64,000 nt of DNA from a virus: IMG/VR virus record IMGVR_UViG_3300034073_003741, positions 1-64,000 of that record. The stretch is one strand, 5' to 3'. The position numbers and the translations under genes are program-made. Shown in pieces: positions 1 through 12,800 of this stretch. Below the pieces are notes generated by a model. The model made no database searches. It had not been told where the DNA came from and saw nothing but the letters and a program-made list of their open reading frames with translations. Positions within the stretch are counted from its first letter, which is position 1; each line of letters opens with the position of its first letter.

Positions 1-332
1 AGGGTACTAAATTATTTGATTTAGATTTGGTTAAACAAAATATTATAAATCATTTTAGAACAAAAAAAGGTGAAAGATTGATGAATCCATCTTTTGGTTC
101 CATAATATGGAATTTATTAATGGATCCGCTTACGCCGGAAACAACTGAACTTTTAAAAAAAGATATTAATACTATTTGTAACTACGATCCTAGAGCTACT
201 CCGATACAGATTGATTTGACTGAATATCCTAATGGTTATTTGCTGGAAATAACATTACAGATGAATGGTACTAATCAAACAGCTAATTTAAAACTTGCAT
301 TTGACCAACAATTAGGTTTAATAACACAATAA
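1..332 (+). CDS. 25: Baseplate wedge protein, gp25-like (start outside window)
   Basis: Small T4 gp25-type subunit of the baseplate wedge, which in T4 packs with gp6, gp7 and gp53. The frame is open from base 3 without a stop, so the real start lies left of the window; the first start-like codon inside is a TTG at 27. The signature GERLMNPSFGS near the visible N-terminus is the family hallmark, followed by the short alpha/beta domain. About 110 residues are visible against 132 in T4 gp25, so only a little is missing. It lies 36 bp before a gp6-like gene on the same strand, the order expected of a T4-type baseplate cluster. Confidence 0.85.
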   Translation, partial: GTKLFDLDLVKQNIINHFRTKKGERLMNPSFGSIIWNLLMDPLTPETTELLKKDINTICNYDPRATPIQIDLTEYPNGYLLEITLQMNGTNQTANLKLAFDQQLGLITQ

Positions 333-351
333 TATCCATAGTTTATTCTAT

Positions 352-359
352 AATAAATA
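352..359 (+). promoter_or_regulatory. Late-promoter-like octamer AATAAATA before gp6 gene
   Basis: Matches the T4 late consensus TATAAATA at 7 of 8 bases. It ends 9 bp before the ATG at 369, which has no purine-rich ribosome-binding site. With T4 spacing the transcript would begin about 4 nt before the ATG. Chance matches are common in DNA this AT-rich. Confidence 0.4.
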
Positions 360-368
360 TTAAAATAT

Positions 369-3300
369 ATGATTCCATCTACCCAAAATAAATTATTAGT
401 AACTGAAGATTGGAAAAAGATTTATCAATCTTTCAGAAATGCCGATTTTAAGAGTTATGATTTCGAAACTCTTAGAAGAACAATGGTGCAATATCTTCAG
501 CAAAATTATCCTGAAGATTTTAATGACTTTATAGATTCAAGTGAATATATTGCACTTATTGATTTAATTGCGTATTTGGGACAGAATTTAAGTTTTAGAA
601 TTGATTTAAACGCTAGAGAAAATTTTTTAGAAACTGCACAACGTAGAGATAGCATTTTAAGACTAGCACAATTGATAAGTTATATACCTAAAAGAAATGT
701 GCCCGCGAGTGGATTTTTAAAGTTAACATCAGTATCTACAACTGATTCAGTTATTGATGCTTCTGGAATAAATTTAGCAAATTCTTATATAAATTGGAAC
801 GATCCTTCTAATTTAAATTGGTATCAACAATTTATAACGATCCTTAATTCTGCCATGAGTGGTACTTTCTCTTTTGGTAAACCATATGATAGAAGTATTG
901 TTGGTGGTATTTTAACAGAACAATATAGAATTAATAGTTCAAATACTGATGTTCCTATATTTTCATTTACAAAAAATGTAAATGGTATTAACATGGAATT
1001 TGAAATTGTCCCATGTTCATTTAGTAATTCTACTTCAGTGTATGAAGAAACACCAAAACCAAATACTACATTCAGCTTGTTATTTAGAAATGATAATCAA
1101 GGATCAAGTAGTTCAAATACTGGATTTTTCGTATTATTTAAACAGGGTTCATTGGGATTAACCAATTTTACTTTAGATACTCCAGTCCCTAATGAAATAG
1201 TTGGAGTAAACATAACAAACATTAATGATACTGATGTATGGTTATGGCAATTAGACTCAAATGGAAATTATGATACATTGTGGAAAAAAGTGCCCGCTAT
1301 AGCAGGCAATAATATAATATACAATAGTTTAAACAAAAACGAACGAAAGATTTATAGTGTTACATCCCGTGATTTAGATCAAGTTGATTTAAACTTTGCT
1401 GATGGAAGTTTTGGTGATTTACCAAAAGGATCATTTAGAGTATTTTACAGACAAAGTAATGGTTTGACATATACTATAAAACCTGAACAAATGTCAGGTA
1501 TACAAATAGAAATTCCATATTTTAATAAATCTGGGCAAAGTCATACATTAACGATGATATTATCATTACAATATAATATTAATAACAGTTCTGGTGCAGA
1601 GAGTAATCAAAGTATACAAAATAAAGCCCCGCAGTCATATTATACTCAAAATAGAATGGTTACTGCGGAAGATTATAATATTGCTCCATTGACGGTTGCT
1701 AATGATATATTAAAAGTTAAAAGTGTAAATAGAATTTCAAGTGGAATTAGTAAATTTTATGATTTGAATGATTCAACTGGTAGATTTGGTAATACAAATA
1801 TATTTGCATCTGACGGTATAATATATAAAGATCAAAAAGAATCTAATTTTACTTTTGAATTTATTAATAGAAATGAAATTTATGAAGTAATTAAAAGTAA
1901 ATTAGCTCCTATAATTTCTTCAAAAGAACTTAGATCTTTCTATTTGGAAAATTATGATAGGATTGATTTAACATCACTTAATATTACTTGGAATCAAGTG
2001 ACAAAAACAGCTAGTGAATCTAATGGTTATTTTGAAGATACAACTCAAGTTCCTTCACCAATTAATATAGGTTCATTTGGCATAAACAATTTAAGATATA
2101 TTACTGATGGTGCGTTGGTTAAATTTATAGCACCAAAAACAAATACGGGACAAGATCAGTTTTTTTCTGCATCTGGATCTATAGTTTCTACACAAACAAA
2201 TAAAACTAAAAATTATATATGGGCTAAAGTTGTTCAAGTTATAGGTGATGGATCTAATGGTGGTCAAGGAACGTTGGATAATGGAACGGGTCCAGTAAAA
2301 TTTAGCGAAGTAATACCAACTGGTGCTATACCAACTTTAGTTATACCTAAATTTGTGGATAGTTTATCATTTGCTTTTGAAACAGAATTGATAAATCTGT
2401 GCTTAAATCAAAGAAATTTTGGAATTACTTTTAATAGAATTTCAAGAACTTGGAATATTATTTTAGATACTAATTTAGATATAGCCAATCCATTTAGTTT
2501 AGTATATCAAGGAAATATTGACAATACCAATAAAGATTCCAGTTGGGTTATAGCATTTATTTGGAATGGTATAAATTATACAGTTCGACATAGATTTATA
2601 GAATTTATTTTCGAAAGTGAAAAAGAAACAACGTTTTTCATAGATGATAGTAATACAAATTATGATTTTATAAGCAATAAATTGATTAAAGATAAAATTG
2701 ATATATTATCATTTAATAATTCAGTTACTCCGATACTTGCGGCAAATACAGCCACTTTTGGTAGTTTAGGAAAAGACTATTCATGGCAAATTGATGGGTC
2801 AATTGTAGAACCTGATGGGTATGTTAATAATAAAAAAATAAAAATAAGTTTTTATGATTTTAATAACTATGGGCAAATTCTAGATCCAGATTCATTTAAT
2901 AATGTGGTAGAACCATTAACAACCAGCACTACTACTGGGTTTAATGATAAATTTGTATATTTCAAAAAATTATCTGATGGATTAAGATATCAATTAATTG
3001 ATGAAGATATTCAGGCATATCCTACTCCAAGTGATATTATTGGTATACCAAGTACAAGTACATTATATTATTTTTATAATCCATCATACAATGTTGTCAA
3101 AAAATATGATGAGAATGTTTCAAATTTATCAGATCCATGGATATTGCAATCTGATTATTTTGCATATCCAGGAAGGACTGACTTAAAATTTCATTATGTT
3201 CATAACAGCAGCGATGAAAGAAGAATAGATCCTAGTAAGAGTAATATAATAGATATATACTTGTTAACTTCTGATTATGATAGGGAATATAGAAGTTGGC

Positions 3301-3824
3301 TACTATCCGGTCAGGGTAATGAACCATTGGCTCCTACTGTTCAAAGTTTAGAACAAAATTATTCTTCATTTTTAGAACCAATAAAAACAATTAGTGATGA
3401 GATAATTTTTCATCCAGTTAAATATAAGGTACTATTTGGTGATAAAGCAGAATCTAATTTAAGAGCGACTTTTAAAGCTGTGAGAAATTCATCTAGATTT
3501 ATAAGTGATAATGAAATAAAAACTAGAATATTAAGTGCAATGCAAGAATTTTTTAGTTTAGAAAATTGGGATTTCGGGCAAACTTTTTATTTCAGTGAAT
3601 TATCAACCTATGTTATGAATTTGCTTACTCCAGATATTTTGAATTTCATAATAGTTCCAAAAGGTAATTTTAATTTTGGAAGTTTATATGAGATTACATG
3701 TTTAAGTAATGAAATATTTGTAAATGGTGCAACAGTATTTGATATTGAAATAATTGATGCAATAACAGCATCACAGTTAAAAACTACTTCTATAATTACG
3801 GATAGCGGAATTAATAATGTCTAA
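369..3824 (+). CDS. 6: Baseplate wedge protein, gp6-like
   Basis: Baseplate J/gp6-family wedge protein; in T4 gp6 dimers form the inner ring that holds the baseplate dome together. The N-terminal block at about residues 35-115 (LRRTMVQYLQQNYPEDF, then the SSEYIALIDLIAYLGQ and RRDSILRLAQLISYIPKR stretches) and the C-terminal block near 1040-1100 (FISDNEIKTRILSAMQEFF, FSELSTYVMNLL) are typical. At 1151 residues it is far longer than T4 gp6 (660); the extra length is a Ser/Asn/Thr-rich beta-type central region, as in aquatic T4-like phages. It overlaps the next gene by 8 bp (stop TAA inside its first codons), which suggests coupled translation. Confidence 0.88.
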   Translation: MIPSTQNKLLVTEDWKKIYQSFRNADFKSYDFETLRRTMVQYLQQNYPEDFNDFIDSSEYIALIDLIAYLGQNLSFRIDLNARENFLETAQRRDSILRLAQLISYIPKRNVPASGFLKLTSVSTTDSVIDASGINLANSYINWNDPSNLNWYQQFITILNSAMSGTFSFGKPYDRSIVGGILTEQYRINSSNTDVPIFSFTKNVNGINMEFEIVPCSFSNSTSVYEETPKPNTTFSLLFRNDNQGSSSSNTGFFVLFKQGSLGLTNFTLDTPVPNEIVGVNITNINDTDVWLWQLDSNGNYDTLWKKVPAIAGNNIIYNSLNKNERKIYSVTSRDLDQVDLNFADGSFGDLPKGSFRVFYRQSNGLTYTIKPEQMSGIQIEIPYFNKSGQSHTLTMILSLQYNINNSSGAESNQSIQNKAPQSYYTQNRMVTAEDYNIAPLTVANDILKVKSVNRISSGISKFYDLNDSTGRFGNTNIFASDGIIYKDQKESNFTFEFINRNEIYEVIKSKLAPIISSKELRSFYLENYDRIDLTSLNITWNQVTKTASESNGYFEDTTQVPSPINIGSFGINNLRYITDGALVKFIAPKTNTGQDQFFSASGSIVSTQTNKTKNYIWAKVVQVIGDGSNGGQGTLDNGTGPVKFSEVIPTGAIPTLVIPKFVDSLSFAFETELINLCLNQRNFGITFNRISRTWNIILDTNLDIANPFSLVYQGNIDNTNKDSSWVIAFIWNGINYTVRHRFIEFIFESEKETTFFIDDSNTNYDFISNKLIKDKIDILSFNNSVTPILAANTATFGSLGKDYSWQIDGSIVEPDGYVNNKKIKISFYDFNNYGQILDPDSFNNVVEPLTTSTTTGFNDKFVYFKKLSDGLRYQLIDEDIQAYPTPSDIIGIPSTSTLYYFYNPSYNVVKKYDENVSNLSDPWILQSDYFAYPGRTDLKFHYVHNSSDERRIDPSKSNIIDIYLLTSDYDREYRSWLLSGQGNEPLAPTVQSLEQNYSSFLEPIKTISDEIIFHPVKYKVLFGDKAESNLRATFKAVRNSSRFISDNEIKTRILSAMQEFFSLENWDFGQTFYFSELSTYVMNLLTPDILNFIIVPKGNFNFGSLYEITCLSNEIFVNGATVFDIEIIDAITASQLKTTSIITDSGINNV

Positions 3825-6800
3825 TAAAAAAATAAAATCTGTAAATTTGTTGCCTGAATTTTTAAGAACTGATAAAAATTCAAAATTTTTATCAGGTACT
3901 ATTGATCAATTAATTCAAAAACCGGAAATTGAACGTTTAGATGGATTTATAGGATCTAAACTAACTCCTAATTTTAATTCAAATCAAGATTTTTATATTA
4001 ATGAGAAAGATGTATTAAAATCAAATTATCAATTTGAACCAGCATTAATATTAAAAGATAATTTAAATAATGTTCTTGATACAGTAAGTTATGATGATCT
4101 TATAAATGAAATTAAATTTAATAATGGTGACATTAAAAATTTAAATTCTCTTTTCAATACTGACCATTATTCATTTAATCCATTTATAGATTTTGATAAA
4201 TTTGTAAATTATCAAGATTATTACTGGTTGCCAACAGGACCACAGCCTATAAAAATAGTAGGTCTTATTGCGGATACAACCAGTACATATACAGTAGTAG
4301 ATAATGAGGCATTGACTTCATTTGTATTTACTCCCACTGGTTTAGAGGAAGATCCCATAATAACTTTGTATAGAGGTAATACATATAATTTTGATATAAA
4401 CAGCCAATATCAATTTTATTTAAAAACTCAACCTACTATAAGCGGATCTAGTAATTTGTACAATGAAGGTGTTACCAACAATGGCACTAGTACAGGAATA
4501 TTATCTATAATAATAGATGATAATACTCCAGATCTTTTATATTATGTAGGTAAAGATTCTCCTTCTACTGTAGGAAAAATCATAGTCAAGTCATTTGATG
4601 AAAATTCATTTTTGGATGTAGAAAAAGAAATAGTAGGAAAAAAATATTATAAATCTGGGAATAATATTGAGTTATCAAATGGGATGAAAGTCCGATTTGG
4701 TGGCAGAGTTTATCCTGAAAAATATAGAAATAAAGATTTCTTTGTTGAAGGTGTTGGTAACGAAATAGCTTTAGTTGATTATGAAAAGTTAATTTCAGGT
4801 GATTTTATAGCTGATATATATAATGATAATTTTGATTCAACACCGTTTGATACTTATCCATTTGATTCTTTTAAAAATCTTCCGTTAGATCCTGAATACA
4901 TAACAATAAATCGTTCTAGTAGAGATTTAAATCAATGGTCTAGATATAACAGATGGTTTCATAAAGATATAATTGAACAATCTGCTTTCTACAATAGACA
5001 ATTGCCTGTATTTCCTATTGACAAAAGAGCGGTTCGTCCTATTATTGAATTTAAACCAAATATTAAACTATTTAATTTCGGTATAAACGGAATAGATAAT
5101 GTTGATTATATAGATGTTACCACAACTGATGTCTTTAGTAATGTGGAAGGTTCTGCTGGTTATTATGTTGATCAGGAACTTCTTCAAGAAGGTAATACTG
5201 TAATTTTTAATGAAGATGCAGATCCTTTAGTTCAAGGTAAAATATTTGAAATTCACTATGATTTTGTGGATAATAAAAAAGTTTTAAATTTAATTTTAAA
5301 AGATGATTTGAGTGACAAAATTAGTCCAACAGTTTGTATAAACAGTGGTGCTGAATATACAGGATCAAGTTGGTGGTTTAATGGTACAAAATGGATATAT
5401 GGGCAGCAACATACACAGTTGAATCAAGCTCCATTATTTGATGTATTTGATAATAACGGCGAATCTTATGTTCGTGATGATTCTGACTTTAAAGGAACAA
5501 AATTATTTGGATATTCAGAAGGGAATATTTTTGATAAAATTTTAGGGCTTAACATAAAACTTGAAAATAGTGTAGGTATCGGCAGCTACGTATTCAAAAG
5601 TTATTTAATGACAGATACTTTTAATATTTTTTATAATAATGAAGTAGTAAGGCAATTAAGTACTGAAAATGGGTATCTAAAAGTTACAAATACTAATAAT
5701 ACAGAATTTAAAAATTCATGGGATTCTGCATATGAATACAAATCTCCCATAATACAAAATACGGGTGTAGCTTCTAGTACATCTTCAGTTCTTATTGATT
5801 CGGTTAATTTTATTAGTAATGAAACTATATTAGTAAATGCATACTTAAATAATAAAAAAGTAGATAAAACAGAGTATGAAATAGTAAATGTTAATAAATC
5901 AAAATATATTAATTTTACAAATACCGTATCAACAAATACAAGTCTTTTACTAAAAATATTTACGTCAGATACTCCTAAAAATAATGGATATTACGAAACA
6001 CCCCTAAGTTTATCTAATAATCCTAATAATACTGCTATTAATGAATTAACATTAAGTGAAATCAGCGATCACTTAAAATCTGCTATTGAAAATGTTAATA
6101 ACAATAGTACTTATAAATTAAGAGATATAAGTGATATTAATTTGTATGCAAATAGAATAATTGCATCTAAAAATCCTATTGTTTTTTCTGAATTTTTTAT
6201 TGGTAAAAAAGAAAATAGTATATTAGATGCGATAGATTTTTGTGATTTGCAATATTCACAATTCAAGATGGCTTTATTAAAATCAATATCTGAAATATCG
6301 GATGAAACTACGCCTAGTAAAATTTTAGATAAAGCTTTAAAAAATATAAATCAGAATAAAGATTTAAAAAGTCCTTTTTACTACTCTGATATGTTGGGTT
6401 ATGGTTCAGATGTAGTTTCAAAAAAATATAGAGTTGTGGATACAATTAATAATGTATTTCCGATACCTATAAATTTTAATTTAGATAATCTGAGTTTACA
6501 AAGTATTTTAATATATAAAAATGGAACTCAATTAATCAATGAAACAGAGTACAAATTTATTAATGATGAATCTATAGAAGTGCTAGTAGATTTAGTATCT
6601 GGTGACGAAATAGAAATAGTATTTTACAGTAATACTGAAGGGTGTTATATACCACCAACCCCAACAAAATTAGGATTATATCCTAATTTTGAACCAAAAT
6701 TTTTATATGATAGTACATATATTGATGGGGAAACAAAGGTAATTCAAGGTCATGATGGTAGTATAACAATAGCGTTTAATGACTATAGAGATGATGTATT

Positions 6801-9800
6801 AATTGAATATGAAAGACGTGTATTTAATAATATAAAATCTACATATAAAAATGAATTTTTAGACTATAATTCAATTATACCTTCAGCTTTTAGAAAAACT
6901 GATTATAATACTTTAGAAATTAATCAAGTATTGCAGAAAAATTTCTTTAAATGGGTTGGTTTATATGGTGTTGACCACACAAAAAATTCAATATTTGATA
7001 TAACAAATTCATTTACGTGGAATTATAAAGACGCATATATACAAAGTATACAAATTCCAACTTCAGGATATTGGAGAAATATATATAAATTCCTATATGA
7101 TACCGATAGACCACATACACATCCGTGGGAAATGTTAGGATTTTCTATAAAACCTTCTTGGTGGGATGAAGAATATGGTCCAGCTCCATATACATCAAAC
7201 AATGAAATTTTATGGAATGATATAGAAAATGGTATCATAAAACAGGGTGATAGACAAGGAATTGATAAACTATATATAAGAAAAAATTTAAGTTTAGTGT
7301 TACCAGTTGATGAAGGTGGAAATTTAAAAACTCCAGTTGAAATTGGTATAATTAATGTAAACCCATCCAAACAAAAATTAAATTGGGTTTTTGGTGATTT
7401 TGCTCCACCAGAAAATGTTTGGAGAAAAAGCTCTAGTTGGCCTTTTGCGGTTCAAAAATTATTAGCTTTAACTAAACCAGCCACTTATTGTAGTTTAATG
7501 TATGATGTATCTAGATTGAGTAAGAATATTGCCAATCAGGTTACATATGGAGATTTAAATAAATTTTTAAGTTTAAAAAATGTAGAAGTGCCCAATAACA
7601 CTTCCGTATTGACTAGTGGATTTAGTGTTTATATTGCTGAGTATGGGAAATATTTAAATGTTAACTACATTAGTGAAATTATTTCAAATTTAAATAATTA
7701 TGATATAAATCTCTATTATAAAATTGGCGGTTTTACTAGTAAAAATAAAATACAGATTTTAATGGATGCGTATGATCCAGTATCAAATAATCCAGGATCT
7801 ATACTACCGAATGAAGACTATAGAATTGTTTTAAATGAAAGTAATCCAACTAAGTCATTTAGAATTTCTGGAATTATAATACAAAAGCTAAATGGTAAAT
7901 TTATTGTAAAAGGGTATGATCAAACATCTCCATATTTCACTATTTTTGCCCCTCAACGAAATGTAACGACTCAATCTATAACTGTTGGTGGAATATCTGA
8001 GTCTTATATAAATTGGAGTGATGACAATTCTTCCGCATCAATAAATTTATCAAATGCAGAGACCACAACAGCCGCCACTGCGACATATGGTAAATTTTAT
8101 CAACAGGGTCAAATAGTATTTTACAAAAATAATTTTTATAGAGTTAGAGTAAATCATAGATCTGATGGTCAATTTAATACATCATATTTTCAAGTATTAC
8201 CAAGTTTACCGATAATTGGTGGTGCAACAGTTCAATTAGCGAAAAATTTTGATAATAAAGAAACCATAATTCAATATGGAACAGAGCTTCAAACAATACA
8301 AGAAGTTTATGATTTAATAGTTGGATATGGTGCTTGGTTAGAGCATAATGGTTTTGTATTTGATGATTATAATAAAAATATAAATGAAATTTTAGATTGG
8401 AATTTTTCTGCAAAGGAGTTTTTATATTGGACAACACAAAATTGGGCGGATAACAGTTTAATAAGTATTAGCCCATTTTCTAATCAAGTAAAATTTAAGA
8501 TTACTGACAGTGTTATAGATGATATCTTTAATAAGTTTTATGATTATGGTTTATTACAAGTAAATGGTCTACCATATCCTAAAAATTTTATAACTGTAAA
8601 TCGAGATGATGAATATTGTGTAATAAAAACTACAAATGATTTAAGTGGAATTTATTTTGCTAGATTAAATGCAGTTCAAAAAGAACATGCAATCGTGTTT
8701 AATAATAAAACAATATTTAATGATACTATACTTGATTTAGAAACTGGATATAGACAACAACGAGTTAAAGTAACTGGCTTTAAAACAAGTAATTGGAATG
8801 GAGATTTTAATAGCCCTGGTTTCGTGTATGATTCTGCTAAAATTTTAGAATGGACAGAATATAGAGATTATAAGTATGCTGATACTGTTTCATATGCTAA
8901 CAAATTCTATTCAGCAAAAAGAAATATAGCAGGAACTAATACGTTTGATTTTAATGATTGGGTATTGTTATCTAGTAAGCCAGATGATGATTTATTGCCA
9001 AACTTTGATTATAAAATAAATCAAATTGAAGATTTTTATAGTCTTGATATTGATAATTTTGATCAAGCACAAAATGATATGGCCCAGCACTTAACTGGAT
9101 ATACTCCTAGAGTATTCTTGAACAATATTTTCTCTGATAAAATTGCACAGTATAAATTTTACCAAGGTTTTATTAAGGAAAAAGGAACAAAAAATTCTTT
9201 AACAAAGTTAGCTAAAGCAACTTTAAAAAATTTACAAGGTGAAATTGATTTCAAAGAAGAGTGGGCTTTTAGGGTAGGAAGTTTTGGGTCATATGAAACA
9301 TTCAAAGAAATAGAATTCCCATTAGTAGAAGGTACTTTTTATGAAAATCCACAAATAATAAAATTTGTTGATCAATTTGTTAGTGTTCCGAACGATTTGA
9401 TATCATATCAAACACCATCACAGATAGTGTTGAAACCTGATGATTATGTAAGTTCAACCACTTTTATAACATTGAATTCTACATTTGATGATAATAACTT
9501 TAAATTAAAATCGGCTGGATATGTCAGATTGGATGATATAGATGCTACTGCATTAAATGAAGATAGTTTAATAGATATAGCAAATAATTCTTTAATTCAA
9601 GAAAATACTGTAATATGGATTGGTTATAAAAACTTTAGAGAATGGGATGTTTTAAGATATGAAAACACTGGAGTGCGCATTGTTTCAGCTAACTCCAATT
9701 TTGATAATACTGAAATAACTTTTAAAACAGATAAATTTCACAATTTAAAATCTGGTGATATAATATCTATAGTTCAATTTGACTCAGCATCAAATGGTGT

Positions 9801-12800
9801 TTATAAGGTAGCAAGAATTGCATCTCTTTCTGATTTTGTTATAACAAAAACTATTAATGATTATGAAATTTTAGAATCAAGTTTAGATTCTCCTGGATTA
9901 TTGTTTAAATTTGCTTCTTTAAGATTTGATAATTATAATAATATAATACCAGATTATAAACTTTTAAGTTCTCCATATGGAACTAACTATTGGATTGATA
10001 AGAATATAAATGGTAAATGGGAAGTTTACAAAAAAACTAAAAATTATAATCCTTCATTTAATAAAGTAAAGGTTGGCGCTAATACAGATCAGTTTGGTAA
10101 AAAAATATTCAAACAGAAAAATTCAAATGTATTATTAGTTAGCGCTCCACAAGAAATAAGAAATTCAAAATACGGAAGCGTTTATTTTTATGAAGTCATA
10201 AATGATAATATTGTATTAAAATTAAAATATACTTTAAACGAAAGTATAAGCTATAATGATAATAGTGTAAATTACTTCGGTGATACATTATATTATGATG
10301 ATTTGAACTTTAATAATACTGATTATGGTTTACTCTTTGTTGGAGCCCCTTATGCTAGCAGAATGAAAAATGCCGGATCAATCGGGGGTGTGCGATATTC
10401 TACTGGTACTGAAACAGCATCTGTTTTAAATGAAGAGGGTGTATTAAAGATTAGTAGTATAAACCCATTACTTTTTAAAGAAAAAACAGAATTTATATTA
10501 TTGAGCCCTACTCCTTCTAATTATCAGAGATTTGGAGCTAGCGTTTATGTTCAGTCTGATACCTCAACTAAACTATTGATAGTTGGTGCACCTAGTTCGG
10601 TTAGTACTGGGACAGGTAATGTATATGCTTATTCTTTAAATGCTGAATCTGATCAAGTAACAATAACAACTTCAACCTATGATTTAGAATTATTACCTCC
10701 TGTAGCTCTTTCTACTGGAGATCAGTGGGGTTATAGCATCTCTGGAAATAGATCTGGTTCAGTTGTTGCTATAGCGGCACCTGGAAAAAATCAAGATACC
10801 GGGGCAGTATATATTTTCAACAAAGATACTTATATACAAACACTTACTGTACCTAGTGTAATATCAACAAATTCTAGATTTGGTGAACAGCTATTAGTTT
10901 CAGAAGATGGGAATAAAATAGTAGTTTCAGCACCTTATACAAGTAATTCTAACTTATCTAAAGGTACTGTAGTTATATATGATAGAATAAATTCTAGTAA
11001 TACTTTTACAATAACACAAATAATAAGTAATCCAGTCGAATATTCTGAAATGAATTTTGGAATGTCAATAGATATAAATGAAGATAAAAATTTATTAGCT
11101 ATATCTGCATTGGGAAAAAATAATTTTGTAAAAACTACTTTTGATAATTATTCTGGATCTACCAATGTTCAATATATAAATGATAACAACAGTGTATTAA
11201 ATCAAACATTTACTACATTTGATTCAGCATCAACTGAATTTTTTGATCAAGTAGATGATACTGGAACTGTATATTTGTATGATAACAAAAATACAAGATA
11301 TGCACTATGTGATGAAGTTCGTCCTACATCACCTATAGGTCAAGATAGTTACGGTTTTTCTGTCAAAATAGACAACAATAAAATATATATCGGTGCTCCA
11401 TCTATTAACACGAATTTGAATATTAGTGGTTTCTATAATTTTGATAGAATTAATAAAAATATTTCTGGATATGAAATATATAGATCACAAGATAATTTAA
11501 TAGACGTTGATTTAATAAGAAAAAATAGTATTATTGATATATCTAAAGAACAAGTTATAGATTATCTTGATGTATTTGATCCTTTAAAAGGAAAAATAAC
11601 TGGTGTAGCAGATCAAGAATTAAGATATAAATCTTTTACCGATCCAGCAATATACACTATTGGATCATCTGATGTAATCGTTGATCCTAATAGAAATTGG
11701 CTTGATGATCAAGTTGGAAATTTATGGTGGGATTTAAGCACCGTTAAATATTTTTGGTATGAACAAGGTGAATTATCTTACAGAAAAAATGCATGGGGTA
11801 AAATATTCCCTGGATGTACAATTGATGTATATGAGTGGGTAAGATCTGAATATTTACCAAGTGAGTGGAGTTCTTTAGCAGATACACCAACAGGGTTAAC
11901 TAAAGCTATAAGTGGACAACCAAAGTATATAGATAATACTGTTGTGTCAGTAAAACAGATTGTCAATCCACTAAGTGGCAGTTATTCAAACGTTTATTAC
12001 TACTGGGTTAAAAACAAAGTAACTATACCAGATGTTACAAATAGAAGAATAAGTTCCTTCCAAGTAGCAAGTTTAATTGCTGACCCAGTGGCAAATGGTG
12101 TTAGATTAATTGAAATTTTATCTAAAGATGCAGTTGCTTTAGCTAATGTTGGAACTATTCTAAAAGATGACAAAATACATTTAAATGTTACATATGATAG
12201 TATAGATAACAGAATACCAAAACATACTGAATGGCTGTTACTTGAAGAAAATTCAGATAAGAGTTTCCCAAATACATTATTAACTAAAAAATTATTTGAT
12301 AGTTTATTGGGACATGATAATATTGGTAACTTAGTTCCTGATCCAAATGTTTCTTTTAGAAATAGATATGGTATAAGTATAAGACCAAGACAGAGTTTAT
12401 TTAAAGATAGATTTGCGGCTTTAAGAAATTTAATAGAATTTGCAAATTCAATTTTTGTAAAACATCCTATTACTGACAAATCAAGTTTTGTAAATCTTAA
12501 TAGAAAAGAAGAAATACCAAACTTTTTATTAAATCAGTACGATTTATTAGTAAGTGATAATGAATTTTTAACTTCTGGTCAAATAGAAACTAAAAAATTA
12601 GAAACAGCTGTATTAAAAGCTAATATCAACAATGGAAGAATAGTTTCTGTAACAGTGCTTAGTTCTGGATTTGGATACATAGCTCCACCTAGTGTAAAAA
12701 TATTAAGCGATGTAGCAAATAATGCTGAAATAAAAACAAATATTGATAATTTAGGTAGAGTTGTATCAGTAACTATTGTAAATGCAGGAAACAATTTTAG

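Noticed and set aside
2998-3186. 62-residue open frame inside the gp6-like gene
   Set aside because: Shadow frame fully inside a confident gene, with no ribosome-binding site.
12000-12479. 159-residue minus-strand open frame inside the giant structural gene
   Set aside because: No ribosome-binding site or domain; typical antisense shadow in AT-rich coding DNA, like the other minus-strand frames between 7000 and 15600.
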